A stretch of 64,000 nucleotides of DNA from Anabaena subtropica FACHB-260 (GTDB lineage Bacteria > Cyanobacteriota > Cyanobacteriia > Cyanobacteriales > Nostocaceae). This document shows positions 56,540 to 64,000 of this stretch, piece after piece. Within the stretch, counting starts at the first letter, position 1, and each line of letters starts with the position of its first letter. A program made the position numbers and the translations under genes. Under the pieces are notes generated by a model. That model did not search any database. It was not told where the DNA came from and worked only from the letters and a program-made list of their open reading frames with translations. Where the stretch lies: the NCBI RefSeq assembly GCF_014697105.1, contig NZ_JACJRF010000014.1:61655-125654 (forward strand), read 5' to 3'.

Positions 56540-58282
56540 ATGACACCGCCTATTTTGTCTGTTCCCATGAAAAAAAGAAAGAAACCGTCTTTAGCACTGA
56601 CACTTTCAGCCGTCGGGTTGTTAGTTGGTGGTGGTGCAGGAGCATACTGGTTATTTAGCCAGAGACAACCATTCTCTAGAAATTTGTTAGTAGGTGCAAA
56701 TATTATTCCACAAGATGCCTTATTTGCAGTTTCTCTCAGCACAGATCCCAAACAATGGCAGAAATTACAGGAATTTGGCACAAAAGAAAGCCAAACTATA
56801 GTTAATCAAAATTTACTACAATTACGCGATCGCTTTCTAACTAATCAAGGTTATGACTTCGAGCAAGATATTCAACCTTGGGTAGGAGATGAAGTGACCC
56901 TAGCAGTTTTAGCCCCTCAAGTAAGTAAATCTGCAACTAAACCAGTATCGACCAATGAAGATGTCGTAAGTAATCAACAGTCGATGGTTATGGTTTTACC
57001 AGTGAGAAACCCACAAAAAGCCAAAAGCATTTTAGCTCAACCAAAAACCAACAATCAAGCTAAGTGGAGTGAAAGCACCTATCAGGGAATCACTATCAAA
57101 CAAAGTGAGGGACAAACTGGAGAAAATTTCTCAGCAGCTTTAATAGATGAGCGTTTCCTCGTTATTACAGATAATCTTAAAGTCACAGAAAAAACTATTG
57201 ACGCTTATAAAAGTAAGACAACTTTGGCAACAACGGGAGGTTTTACAGAAAATTTCCCAAAAATATCTAGTTATCAACCATTAGCTCAGTTTTATGTCAA
57301 TGTCCCTAACGCTGCTAAAATAGCAGCTGTGGCTCCCAATCGCCGTTTACCAGCACAAGTTTTAGCCCAACTGCAAAATAACCAAGGTTTAGCCGGAACT
57401 GTAACCCTAGAGCCAGAAGGGATACGCATCAAAGGGGTTTCTTGGCTTAATCCTCGCAGCCAACGTGTATTGACAGTAACAAACAAAGCTGGAAATATGC
57501 AAAATCGTATGCCAGCAGAAACCATCATGATGCTGTCTGGGGGAGATTTACAACGCCTATGGAGTGACTACGTTTTAACATCCCAAGGTAATCCCCTAGC
57601 ACCTGTGACACCAGAACAACTGCGGAATGGGGTGAAATCACTAACTACTCTTGATTTAGAAAGAGATTTACTCAAGTGGATGAGAGGAGAGTTTGCGATA
57701 TCCTTAATTCAAGGAACTCCCAAGCCAGGTTCACTGGAAGATTTTCGTGCTGCTTTGGTGTTGATGATCCAAGCAAGTGATACCGCCAATGGACAAAACC
57801 GACGCAAACTAGCTGAAGCATCCATCAAACAGCTAGATGATGTGATGAAAAATCAATATCAATTCCAGATTCAACCTGCAACAGTTGCAGGTAAACCCGT
57901 AGTGAACTGGATTAGCCCTTATGGAACTCTTACCGCTACCCACGGTTGGTTAGACGGAGATATTGCTTTCCTAGCAATAGGCGCGCCCATCACCGATAAA
58001 ATTGTTCCCAAACCCAACAACACACTCGCCAATAGTTTGGCTTTTCAACAAACAGTCCCAGCAGAACCCAATCCTACAAATGGGCAATTTTACTTGGATG
58101 TAGAACAAACAGTCAAAAACTTTCCCCTGCCAAGACTGATACCTAAGCAAAAAACATTGTTAGCTGCAACGCGTTCCATTGGTGTGACAACTGCCGTTAG
58201 CGACGATCGCAGCACCCGCTATGATATTTTTCTGACACTGAAAAAAGCTGATAATTCTGCTGCTTTACCTAGTTCCAAATGA
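56540..58282 (+). CDS. DUF3352 domain protein, membrane-anchored
   Basis: The 580-residue protein has an N-terminal membrane segment (LALTLSAVGLLVGGGAGAYWLF, residues ~19-40). A DUF3352 domain follows from about residue 50 (IIPQDALFAVSLSTDPKQWQ; WVGDEVTLAVLAP; MVMVLPVRNPQKAKSIL). The domain is thought to be extracytoplasmic; function is unknown. An alternative start at 56567 (MKKRKKP) is equally possible. Monocistronic by spacing. Confidence 0.85.
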   Translation: MTPPILSVPMKKRKKPSLALTLSAVGLLVGGGAGAYWLFSQRQPFSRNLLVGANIIPQDALFAVSLSTDPKQWQKLQEFGTKESQTIVNQNLLQLRDRFLTNQGYDFEQDIQPWVGDEVTLAVLAPQVSKSATKPVSTNEDVVSNQQSMVMVLPVRNPQKAKSILAQPKTNNQAKWSESTYQGITIKQSEGQTGENFSAALIDERFLVITDNLKVTEKTIDAYKSKTTLATTGGFTENFPKISSYQPLAQFYVNVPNAAKIAAVAPNRRLPAQVLAQLQNNQGLAGTVTLEPEGIRIKGVSWLNPRSQRVLTVTNKAGNMQNRMPAETIMMLSGGDLQRLWSDYVLTSQGNPLAPVTPEQLRNGVKSLTTLDLERDLLKWMRGEFAISLIQGTPKPGSLEDFRAALVLMIQASDTANGQNRRKLAEASIKQLDDVMKNQYQFQIQPATVAGKPVVNWISPYGTLTATHGWLDGDIAFLAIGAPITDKIVPKPNNTLANSLAFQQTVPAEPNPTNGQFYLDVEQTVKNFPLPRLIPKQKTLLAATRSIGVTTAVSDDRSTRYDIFLTLKKADNSAALPSSK

Positions 58283-58449
58283 GGGGCATAGAGGAGGAGA
58301 TAATAGGTTTCATCATCAATGGCAGATACCTAATTTCTATAAATTCCCCATTTTGAATTTTGAATTTTGAATTTTGAACTCACCAGAGCAGATAGGATCA
58401 GAAAAGTCAGAATAAATAATTTTCAAAAGTCCATTGCGGAGAACACCTT

Positions 58450-59505
58450 ATGAATCTGGTTTTACTCCAGAACTGGTTGGATAATGCCTCCTTTGCCGTA
58501 TTGTTCCTCACGATGCTGCTTTATTGGATGGGGGCGGCGTTTCCTAATTTGCCAGCCATCAATGCCTTGGGAACAGCTGGGATGGCGATCGCTAATTTGT
58601 CCATAGCTACCCTGCTAGGCGCACGCTGGATAGAAGCTGGATATTTTCCTCTAAGTAATTTGTATGAATCCTTGTTTTTCCTCACTTGGGGAATTACCAC
58701 GGTTCATTTAATTGCTGAAAATTCTAGTCGTAGCCGTTTGGTAGGCGTGTTTACTACCCCTGTGGCTATGGGGATCGTAGCCTTTGCTACATTAACACTG
58801 CCATCTGATATGCAGGTATCAGAACCTCTAGTACCTGCACTCAAATCAAACTGGCTGATGATGCACGTCAGCGTCATGATGTTGAGTTATTCAGCCTTGA
58901 TGGTGGGTGCATTACTGGCGATCGCTTTTCTGGTCGTCACTCGTGGTAACAACATACAATTACAAGGTAGTTCTGTCGGTAACGGTGGCTATCGCACCAA
59001 CGGCTACCGCTTAATGAAAGCAGGTGAACTAATTTCTCAACCAGCAACACCACCATTAGAAAATAATGGTTTTGCTCGTTTGGAAAGCCAAAATAACGGC
59101 AACGGTAACACAGCCGTATTAAACTTAGCTACTACCACTCCAGCCCCAGCTTTAATTCCTACCGAAACCCTTTCACCCCAGCGCCTCAGCCTTGCTGAAA
59201 CTTTAGACAACATCAGCTACCGCATCATCGGTTTAGGATTTCCTCTGTTGACAATCGGCATTATTGCAGGTGCGGTTTGGGCTAACGAAGCTTGGGGTTC
59301 TTACTGGAGTTGGGACCCAAAAGAAACTTGGGCGTTGATTACTTGGTTAGTATTCGCCGCCTACCTCCACGCCAGAATTACTCGCGGTTGGCAAGGTCGT
59401 CGTCCAGCAATTTTAGCTGCTAGTGGCTTTGTTGTCGTCTGGATTTGTTATCTAGGTGTAAATCTTTTGGGTAAAGGTTTACATTCCTATGGTTGGTTTT
59501 TTTAA
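58450..59505 (+). CDS. ccsA: cytochrome c biogenesis protein CcsA (haem-handling)
   Basis: The 351-residue polytopic protein has the tryptophan-rich haem motif [18 protein letters not shown]. Conserved His residues are in [18 protein letters not shown] and GLHSYGWF. With Ccs1 it forms the system II haem lyase that attaches haem to apocytochromes c (cytochromes f, c6 and c550). A ~75-residue polar insertion (about 175-250) between helices is typical of cyanobacterial forms. A strong hairpin follows. Confidence 0.93.
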   Translation: MNLVLLQNWLDNASFAVLFLTMLLYWMGAAFPNLPAINALGTAGMAIANLSIATLLGARWIEAGYFPLSNLYESLFFLTWGITTVHLIAENSSRSRLVGVFTTPVAMGIVAFATLTLPSDMQVSEPLVPALKSNWLMMHVSVMMLSYSALMVGALLAIAFLVVTRGNNIQLQGSSVGNGGYRTNGYRLMKAGELISQPATPPLENNGFARLESQNNGNGNTAVLNLATTTPAPALIPTETLSPQRLSLAETLDNISYRIIGLGFPLLTIGIIAGAVWANEAWGSYWSWDPKETWALITWLVFAAYLHARITRGWQGRRPAILAASGFVVVWICYLGVNLLGKGLHSYGWFF

Positions 59506-59520
59506 ACAACCTATTTGCAA

Positions 59521-59548
59521 TTCTCCTCTCCGAAAACGGAGAGGAGAA
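59521..59548 (+). terminator. strong hairpin after ccsA
   Basis: TTCTCCTCTCCG and CGGAGAGGAGAA form a perfect 12-bp stem with an AAAA loop, 15 bp past the stop codon. No T-run follows (CAATAC), so it may stabilise the mRNA end or act in both directions. Confidence 0.6.
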
Positions 59549-59655
59549 CAATACAATTCGTAATTCGTGAGGCAAAACTTTGCAAGTCTCCTCTTAGCTT
59601 TGTTAAAAATAATATCTAATCTAATAAAATAATTGAGTATAAATATTTATATTAG

Positions 59656-59740
59656 CTGTCGCTAAATCTACAAAATCATAATTTTATTGCGGATGAACCC
59701 ACACAACCGTGGAAAGAAACTATAGATTTAGCGACAGGAG
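59656..59740 (+). promoter_or_regulatory. 15-bp inverted repeat that overlaps the RBS of the KGK gene
   Basis: CTGTCGCTAAATCTA (59656-59670) is the exact reverse complement of TAGATTTAGCGACAG (59723-59737). The right arm shares two bases with the Shine-Dalgarno AGGAG (59736-59740). The 52-nt loop itself contains CCAC...GTGG, which could form an inner hairpin. In RNA the long stem would partly hide the RBS, so this may be a translational switch or a protein-bound leader. Confidence 0.55.
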
Positions 59741-59746
59741 TTTCTT

Positions 59747-60058
59747 ATGGGAGATGGATTTGAGAGACTAAACCATGATGAAGTTGTATCTATAGAACCG
59801 GATACATTTAATAAATTAGATATTGCTAAAACTTTTAAAGTTCGTGATTTGATTACGGCGATTAAAGAATATATTGGAGCAGATGGCACAGCTGAAGCAA
59901 ATTTGTATACTCAAGGTATAAATTGCGAAGTCTTAAAATTTACTGCTCAAGGATGGAAAAAAGGAAAAGTGAGACTCGCCTTAGAATTTTATCCTGATGA
60001 ACCGGAATCACCACTAGAAGAAATTAGTGAAAAATTAGCAAACTTTGATATTTTATGA
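59747..60058 (+). CDS. KGK domain protein
   Basis: The 103-residue soluble protein ends in the KGK motif region (GWKKGKVRLALEFYPDEP), named for its Lys-Gly-Lys. The N-terminal half (FKVRDLITAIKEYIGADGTAEANLYTQGINCEVLKF) is typical. KGK genes occur almost only in cyanobacteria, often near mobile or accessory loci, with unknown function. A good AGGAG RBS lies six bases upstream inside a hairpin arm. Confidence 0.82.
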   Translation: MGDGFERLNHDEVVSIEPDTFNKLDIAKTFKVRDLITAIKEYIGADGTAEANLYTQGINCEVLKFTAQGWKKGKVRLALEFYPDEPESPLEEISEKLANFDIL

Positions 60059-60182
60059 TGGGTGGGTGGCTCACAGGTGTAGGTTTATACTCTTTTATTC
60101 CCTGGTCATTTTTAACGGTGGCTCGTTGACATAGCCACTTGATAAATGCTAATTGTGGTATCGCAAAAGTTTCGTTAGCGAA

Positions 60183-61616
60183 ATGAAATCCAATCCCTAT
60201 TTGTCCACAAAAGAAGCAGCTTTAAGAATAGGTATTTCTGAGCAAAGAGTTCGTACTCTATTGCGTAGTGGTGATATAAAGGGACAGCAAGTAGGGAAAG
60301 TATGGGTTTTGGAGCCAGAGGCAGTTGAAAATTACCTCAACCGAACCAAAGAGAATTATCCTGTAGACAGGACAACCAAGGAAAATCATCACCAAGCAGT
60401 CAAAGCCATCTCTTTTTTCTCAGGAGCTATGGGGCTTGATCTTGGTTTAGAGAAAGCAGGTATCGAAATCCTCCTTGCGTGTGAGGTGGATAAGTATTGT
60501 CGACAGACAATAGTTGCAAACAAGCCAGATATTGCACTTTTGGGGGATATAGCGTCTTACAGCGCTCAGGACATCTTAGACCATGCCAATCTAGCAAAAG
60601 AAGATGTAGACATTATGTTAGGTGGACCTCCCTGCCAAGCTTTTTCTACAGCAGGGGCAAGGCGTGGTTTCAAAGACGAGAGGGGCAATATATTCCTGAA
60701 ATACATTGAACTTATTTTACAAATACGCCCAAAATATGCTGTCATCGAGAATGTAAGAGGACTCCTTTCAGCTCCGTTGCTGCACCGCCCTCACTCAGAA
60801 AGGGGGAAAGACAATGCTCCTTTATCCAGCGAAGAAATGCCAGGTGGTGCCTTGAAATATATTGTGGATGAACTTCGTAAAGGGGGATACAGTATCAGTT
60901 TCAACTTATATAACACGGCAAATTATGGCGTTCCCCAAATTAGGGAAAGAGTAGTCATGATCTGTCATCGCGGAAAGGACAAGGTTCCTTATTTATGCCC
61001 CACACATTCAGAAATGGGTGATTTTGGATTTGATAGATGGAGAACCCTGCGTCAGTCTATTACAGACCTGGATCAAAGTGACGCGGAGTATATTGAGTTC
61101 CCCGAAGGAAGGTTAAAGTATTACAGAATGTTGAAAGAAGGGCAGTATTGGAAACATCTGCCTGAGGAATTGCAAAAAGAGGCATTAGGGAAATCCTATT
61201 ACTCAGGTGGAGGAAAAACTGGTTTCCTTAGGCGTTTGTCTTGGGATAGGCCAAGCTGCACCCTAGTGACATCCCCTGCCATGCCAGCAACTGATATCTG
61301 TCACCCGGAATATCTTCGCCCATTAAGTATTCAGGAATATAAACGCATCCAGCAGTTTCCAGATAGTTGGGTCGTATGTGGTTCCCTCATGGCTCAATAT
61401 CGGCAAATAGGAAATGCCGTGCCTGTTGGTTTTGGAGAAGCAATCGGCAAAGCGATTCTTGCACACATGAGTGACAAGATAGAACACCCGCCTTTGAACT
61501 TTCCGTTTTCACGCTACAAAGGCAACGATGATGTGTCATGGGAGGCTAAAATCACAAAATCCCTAGAAGAAGAAAAACCAGTCCAGGGTTCACCTTTTAC
61601 GGTATGTGCTGTATAA
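60183..61616 (+). CDS. DNA (cytosine-5) methyltransferase with N-terminal HTH, SinI/AvaII-like
   Basis: Residues ~5-55 form an excisionase/MerR-like winged helix (YLSTKEAALRIGISEQRVRTLL...GKVWVLEPEAVENYL). The C5 methylase follows with motif I FFSGAMGLDLGLEKAG, motif IV GGPPCQAFSTAG (catalytic Cys), motif VI ENVRG, motif VIII-type QIRERV and motif X RQIGNAVP. The N-terminal domain could autoregulate the operon, as in other C5 methylases with HTH extensions. The convergent endonuclease of SinI type suggests GGWCC specificity. ATG 60183 is preferred to a TTG at 60153. Confidence 0.9.
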   Translation: MKSNPYLSTKEAALRIGISEQRVRTLLRSGDIKGQQVGKVWVLEPEAVENYLNRTKENYPVDRTTKENHHQAVKAISFFSGAMGLDLGLEKAGIEILLACEVDKYCRQTIVANKPDIALLGDIASYSAQDILDHANLAKEDVDIMLGGPPCQAFSTAGARRGFKDERGNIFLKYIELILQIRPKYAVIENVRGLLSAPLLHRPHSERGKDNAPLSSEEMPGGALKYIVDELRKGGYSISFNLYNTANYGVPQIRERVVMICHRGKDKVPYLCPTHSEMGDFGFDRWRTLRQSITDLDQSDAEYIEFPEGRLKYYRMLKEGQYWKHLPEELQKEALGKSYYSGGGKTGFLRRLSWDRPSCTLVTSPAMPATDICHPEYLRPLSIQEYKRIQQFPDSWVVCGSLMAQYRQIGNAVPVGFGEAIGKAILAHMSDKIEHPPLNFPFSRYKGNDDVSWEAKITKSLEEEKPVQGSPFTVCAV

Positions 61617-61619
61617 GAG

Positions 61620-62309
61620 CTAGGCTTTGATAGCTCTTAAGGCAGAAAGGTATTTTTCCACATACAATTTGAAGCCTTTTTCTGAAAGATTCTCTTTCCC
61701 TTCCAATGAGGGGAATTTATCCCAATTATCTCCCTTTTTTTTAGAAAAAGTACGGAACCATTTTTTAATTGGGGTGCCATGACGTATGGCGGCCGAAGAA
61801 GAATTTTCAGTATTATCCCTGTTTTTTACTTGCAGTGATTGCCAGACATTTTCGCTATCACAATATATAAAATCAACTGCTCTAACCATAGAACCTGAAC
61901 ACCAGATCCATCCATGCGGCTCGATGACTTCTGCAATATACCTTTCTAACAAATCCCCCACAATGTTTTCAGCCCCCATCGATAGGCGGTGCCATTCTTC
62001 GGCTTTTTCCAGTTCCTCAGACGGAACTTCAAAATACTTGTTCAGGATGACGCTTACCATTTCATCCGGGATTGTACTAGGTGGCAAAGGTGTTCTTGGG
62101 TCACGACCTTTTTTGAAATTTGTTGCACTGGCGATAATATATTCTTCCGTCCCTACGATTGACCTCTCCTTACCTTTTAACGCCGAGGCCGCATCAGGGT
62201 TATCGGTAAGGAATCGTATAACAATTGTAAATTTCTCGCTAAGTGATGGATCAACACTATCCATCGCCTTTTTTGCAATCTCTGCTGCATTTTGTATAAA
62301 TTTCGACAT
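61620..62309 (-). CDS. SinI-family type II restriction endonuclease
   Basis: A 229-residue protein, close to the size I recall for R.SinI. It ends three bases from the methylase stop codon in convergent orientation. The segments GAENIVGDLLERYIAEVIEPHGWIW and VRAVDFIYCDSENVWQSLQVKNRDNTENSSS hold a D...QVK nuclease-like core. SinI and AvaII cut GGWCC, and AvaII comes from Anabaena variabilis, so this is probably an AvaII isoschizomer. An AGGGA RBS precedes the ATG. Specificity is inferred. Confidence 0.8.
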   Translation of the reverse strand: MSKFIQNAAEIAKKAMDSVDPSLSEKFTIVIRFLTDNPDAASALKGKERSIVGTEEYIIASATNFKKGRDPRTPLPPSTIPDEMVSVILNKYFEVPSEELEKAEEWHRLSMGAENIVGDLLERYIAEVIEPHGWIWCSGSMVRAVDFIYCDSENVWQSLQVKNRDNTENSSSAAIRHGTPIKKWFRTFSKKKGDNWDKFPSLEGKENLSEKGFKLYVEKYLSALRAIKA

Positions 62310-62411
62310 CGTTCCCTAGAAGGATTAAATGTTTCAGTTTTATAACATAAATTAATATGCTTCCCAATAAAGGGGTCTTTGTAGTCAGCTTCCCAAATAG
62401 GCAACACTGTG

Positions 62412-62665
62412 GTCGGGTAGCAGGACTATATCGTCATAATCCCACCCCCTCAGAACCGGACATGGGCTTTACAACGTATCCGGCTCAAGCAATTCATAAA
62501 CGACAAATTGTTCCAGAATGTATTTGTTGATGGCAGTACAGATGTACGAGTTTTAGGTTGCCGTAATTGTCACCACCACCCTGAGTTTTTGGCTTTTTAT
62601 GATGAAGATGTAACTCCTCACCATTTAATAGGTATTGAGCCGACATACCTATAGGCATTTGTGGT
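62412..62665 (-). pseudogene. 3' remnant of a group II intron (maturase HNH end plus domains V/VI)
   Basis: On the minus strand, positions 62646-62494 encode a 50-residue frame with the HNH core LHLHHKKPKTQGGGDNYGN and LVHLYCHQQIHSG, the C-terminal endonuclease domain of group II intron reverse transcriptases. It ends TGA. Eight bases later, 62486-62453 read as a 34-nt domain V (GAGCCG...CGGTTC) with the AGC triad near the 5' side. Then a domain VI-like stem ends CTACCCGAC at 62412. No reverse transcriptase, 5' boundary or domain I is present, so it is a dead 5'-truncated copy. Confidence 0.85.
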
Positions 62666-62685
62666 TACATCAACTATAATAGGTC

Positions 62686-62708
62686 ATGTGACTTACTATC
62701 AGTCACAT
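62686..62708. promoter_or_regulatory. 8-bp perfect inverted repeat before the P63C gene
   Basis: ATGTGACT (62686-62693) and AGTCACAT (62701-62708) flank a 7-nt spacer, 53 bp before the P63C start. The size and place suit an operator for a dimeric regulator. The spacing does not match a CRP site (TGTGA-N6-TCACA). Confidence 0.4.
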
Positions 62709-62760
62709 CAATATAAAACTGAAATGAACTACATTTATTCAACTATTAATCTTAATAAGC

Positions 62761-63666
62761 ATGATTATGGCAGAAGAACTAAGTCAGTACCCTGAAGTTT
62801 TTGAGGCTACACACAGAGGATATTTGGAACTAGCTGGCACTACAATTCCGTGTGCTGTACTGAAGAATAGCAAGCGAATTATTTCTCAGACTGGGATTTT
62901 TACAGCATTTGAAAGGCCAAGAAAAGGGGAGAAACGCCAAGAAGGTCTACCGTCAATAATAGGAGCGAAAAATTTACTCCCTTATGTAACTGATGAATTA
63001 AAGGAAACTTGCAGAGCGATTCATTACTTTCATTCAAACGGAAAAATTTCTGTAGGTTACGATGCTATTTTGATTCCTTTAATATGCAACTTATATTTAG
63101 ATGCTGACGAAGCAGACCCTAGAATGCTTGTTTCATCACAAGAAAAGCTTGTTTATCGGGCAAGAATTCTTGTACGTGCCTTAGCAAAAGTAGGGATAAC
63201 AGCACTGATTGATGAAGCAACTGGCTATCAGTATGACAGAGAAATAAATGCACTACAAAAGTTACTAGCTGCATATATAGCTGAGGAATTTTTACCTTGG
63301 ACTTCACGTTTTCCCAAGCAATACTACCAAGAAATTTTTAGGTTATATGGTTGGGAATATGACCCACTTTCTCTTGCTCGTACCCCTTTTATAGGAAAGT
63401 TTACAAATGATTATGTATACAATGAAATGTCATCAGAAGTTCTAGAAGAACTTAAAAAGGTCAACCCAATCATAGAAAGTGGTAAACGAAGACGGAAACA
63501 CCATCAACACCTTACCCAAGAGATAGGAATTCCTCATCTACAGCAGCACTTAACAAAATTAATAACCGTAATGCAGCTTTCGGACGGTATTGAAGATTTT
63601 AAAGACAACTTTCAAAGGGTATTCAGAAAAATAAACCAACTTAAGTTGAATTTAGATGAACAGTAA
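62761..63666 (+). CDS. P63C domain protein
   Basis: The 301-residue protein matches the P63C domain in the segment KEFLPWTSRFPKQYYQEIFRL-type (here EEFLPWTSRFPKQYYQEIFR at ~176-195) with RTPFIGKFTNDYVYNEM downstream. An N-terminal block (VLKNSKRIISQTGIFTAFERPRKGEK) is typical too. P63C proteins occur in phages, plasmids and bacterial accessory regions; function is unknown. A second ATG at 62767 is possible. It ends in a perfect hairpin. Confidence 0.82.
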   Translation: MIMAEELSQYPEVFEATHRGYLELAGTTIPCAVLKNSKRIISQTGIFTAFERPRKGEKRQEGLPSIIGAKNLLPYVTDELKETCRAIHYFHSNGKISVGYDAILIPLICNLYLDADEADPRMLVSSQEKLVYRARILVRALAKVGITALIDEATGYQYDREINALQKLLAAYIAEEFLPWTSRFPKQYYQEIFRLYGWEYDPLSLARTPFIGKFTNDYVYNEMSSEVLEELKKVNPIIESGKRRRKHHQHLTQEIGIPHLQQHLTKLITVMQLSDGIEDFKDNFQRVFRKINQLKLNLDEQ

Positions 63667-63707
63667 AACTACAGCAATTCTCATAATGAGAATTGCTGTA
63701 GTTTTAC
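63663..63707. terminator. 22-bp perfect inverted repeat spanning the P63C stop codon
   Basis: The arms 63663-63684 and 63686-63707 are perfectly complementary around a single A. In RNA this gives a stem of about 20 bp with a small loop and a TTTT within the right arm. It begins inside the stop codon. It can act as a terminator in both directions. Confidence 0.75.
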
Positions 63708-63954
63708 ACTAAATTTCCTCTTAAACAGATGGGTCAGATGGTTCTGAATATTTCTTTATGTACTATGGATTTGACAACTTTTGTAATGAAGCAGGCATTA
63801 GAAACTGTTCGTTATATTGAGCTTGAGGCTTGGTCATTTCAAGTCTTTGGTCAGTCCATGCTCTCAAAAAGGAAAACTGCCTTTTCGACCTTATACCAGT
63901 TTAATATGAAGGTGCATATAATAGAGGAAACAAACTCGATAAATTAAAATAACC
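63708..63954. other. probable gene remnant or spacer
   Basis: A 72-codon open stretch (63729-63947) lacks an RBS and has no recognisable domain. An alternative frame (DGSEYFFMYYGFDNFCNEAG) looks protein-like but stops after ~30 codons. The area may be a decayed gene beside a mobile element. Confidence 0.35.
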
Positions 63955-64000
63955 ATGAGCCGCACTTTTAAGATTGAAATCGCAGAGAGCGAAGAAGAAC
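63955..64000 (+). CDS. start of a gene cut by the window end, possibly an IS630-type transposase
   Basis: The visible start reads MSRTFKIEIAESEEE. Helix-turn-helix transposase ORFs of cyanobacterial IS630-like elements often begin with a similar 'ExxESxEEL' stretch. Only 15 codons are visible and the RBS is weak, so the assignment is tentative. Confidence 0.3.
   Translation, partial: MSRTFKIEIAESEEE

Noticed and set aside
61786..62319. 177-codon plus-strand frame opposite the SinI-like endonuclease
   Set aside because: The opposite strand has a recognised nuclease family and a fitting RBS; this frame has neither.
62686..62708. CRP-type binding site
   Set aside because: The TGTGA and TCACA halves are too far apart for the N6 spacing of CRP sites.

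Overview
The window comes from a filamentous, Nostoc/Anabaena-type cyanobacterium. Evidence: psbX and ycf66 (photosynthesis), plant-type phytoene desaturase and phytoene synthase, a cyAbrB-type regulator, KGK, DUF3181, DUF3352 and DUF2358 genes, many HIP1 octamers (GCGATCGC), and heptanucleotide repeats of the TGACCAA / AGTCAAT kind typical of Nostocaceae. An NlpC/P60 endopeptidase carries its catalytic triad at exactly the positions (C126, H176, H188) that I recall for the crystallised Anabaena variabilis enzyme. This points to a close relative of A. variabilis / Nostoc PCC 7120.

Layout. 1-5.5 kb: 3' part of a very large TamB-like envelope protein. 5.6-9 kb: two small unknown genes, an exported helical protein, a Dps ferritin and a membrane/ChaB stress-type protein. 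9.2-11.2 kb: acyltransferase and NagZ. 11.5-15 kb: a lone Fe/2OG-type oxygenase, then crtP-crtB (carotenoid synthesis). 15.1-16.8 kb: tRNA-Ser and a solute-binding lipoprotein. 16.9-21.7 kb: an outer-membrane-like protein and a tightly overlapping seven-gene Mrp cation/proton antiporter operon. 22-26 kb: serine hydrolase, NlpC/P60 endopeptidase, glycosyltransferase, MFS transporter. 26-29 kb: tRNA-Arg, moaC and several small genes. 28.6-36.2 kb: Nudix hydrolase, dipeptide epimerase + DUF1611 pair, GTPase, amidase, dienelactone hydrolase and a Kir-type potassium channel. 36.2-43.7 kb: DUF2358 and haem-oxygenase-fold genes, then an A2-type cytochrome c oxidase operon (ctaCDE) divergent from the haem A synthesis genes ctaA and ctaB. 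43.9-45.9 kb: a NotI-like restriction-modification module. 45.9-50.1 kb: CPBP protease, cyAbrB regulator, a 1.7-kb non-coding stretch and an sdhB/frdB-like iron-sulfur subunit. 50.2-54.9 kb: two TolB-like lipoproteins, ycf66, psbX, YggT and accC. 55.3-59.5 kb: tRNA-Leu, chorismate lyase-like gene, DUF3352 protein, ccsA. 59.6-64 kb: an accessory segment with a KGK gene behind a hairpin that overlaps its ribosome-binding site, a SinI/AvaII-like restriction-modification pair, the 3' remnant of a group II intron, a P63C-domain gene and the start of a possible transposase.

Most of the window is ordinary cyanobacterial core genome. Two themes link dispersed genes. One is cell-wall turnover: NagZ, NlpC/P60, amidase, L-Ala-D/L-Glu-type epimerase and a PBP-like hydrolase. 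The other is respiration: ctaCDE, ctaA, ctaB and an SdhB-like subunit. The novel-looking material is in the accessory pieces: two restriction-modification systems, the intron scar, the RBS-occluding hairpin before the KGK gene, and an unassigned haem-oxygenase-fold/DUF2358 pair. I found no CRISPR array and no clear new defence system beyond the two restriction-modification modules.
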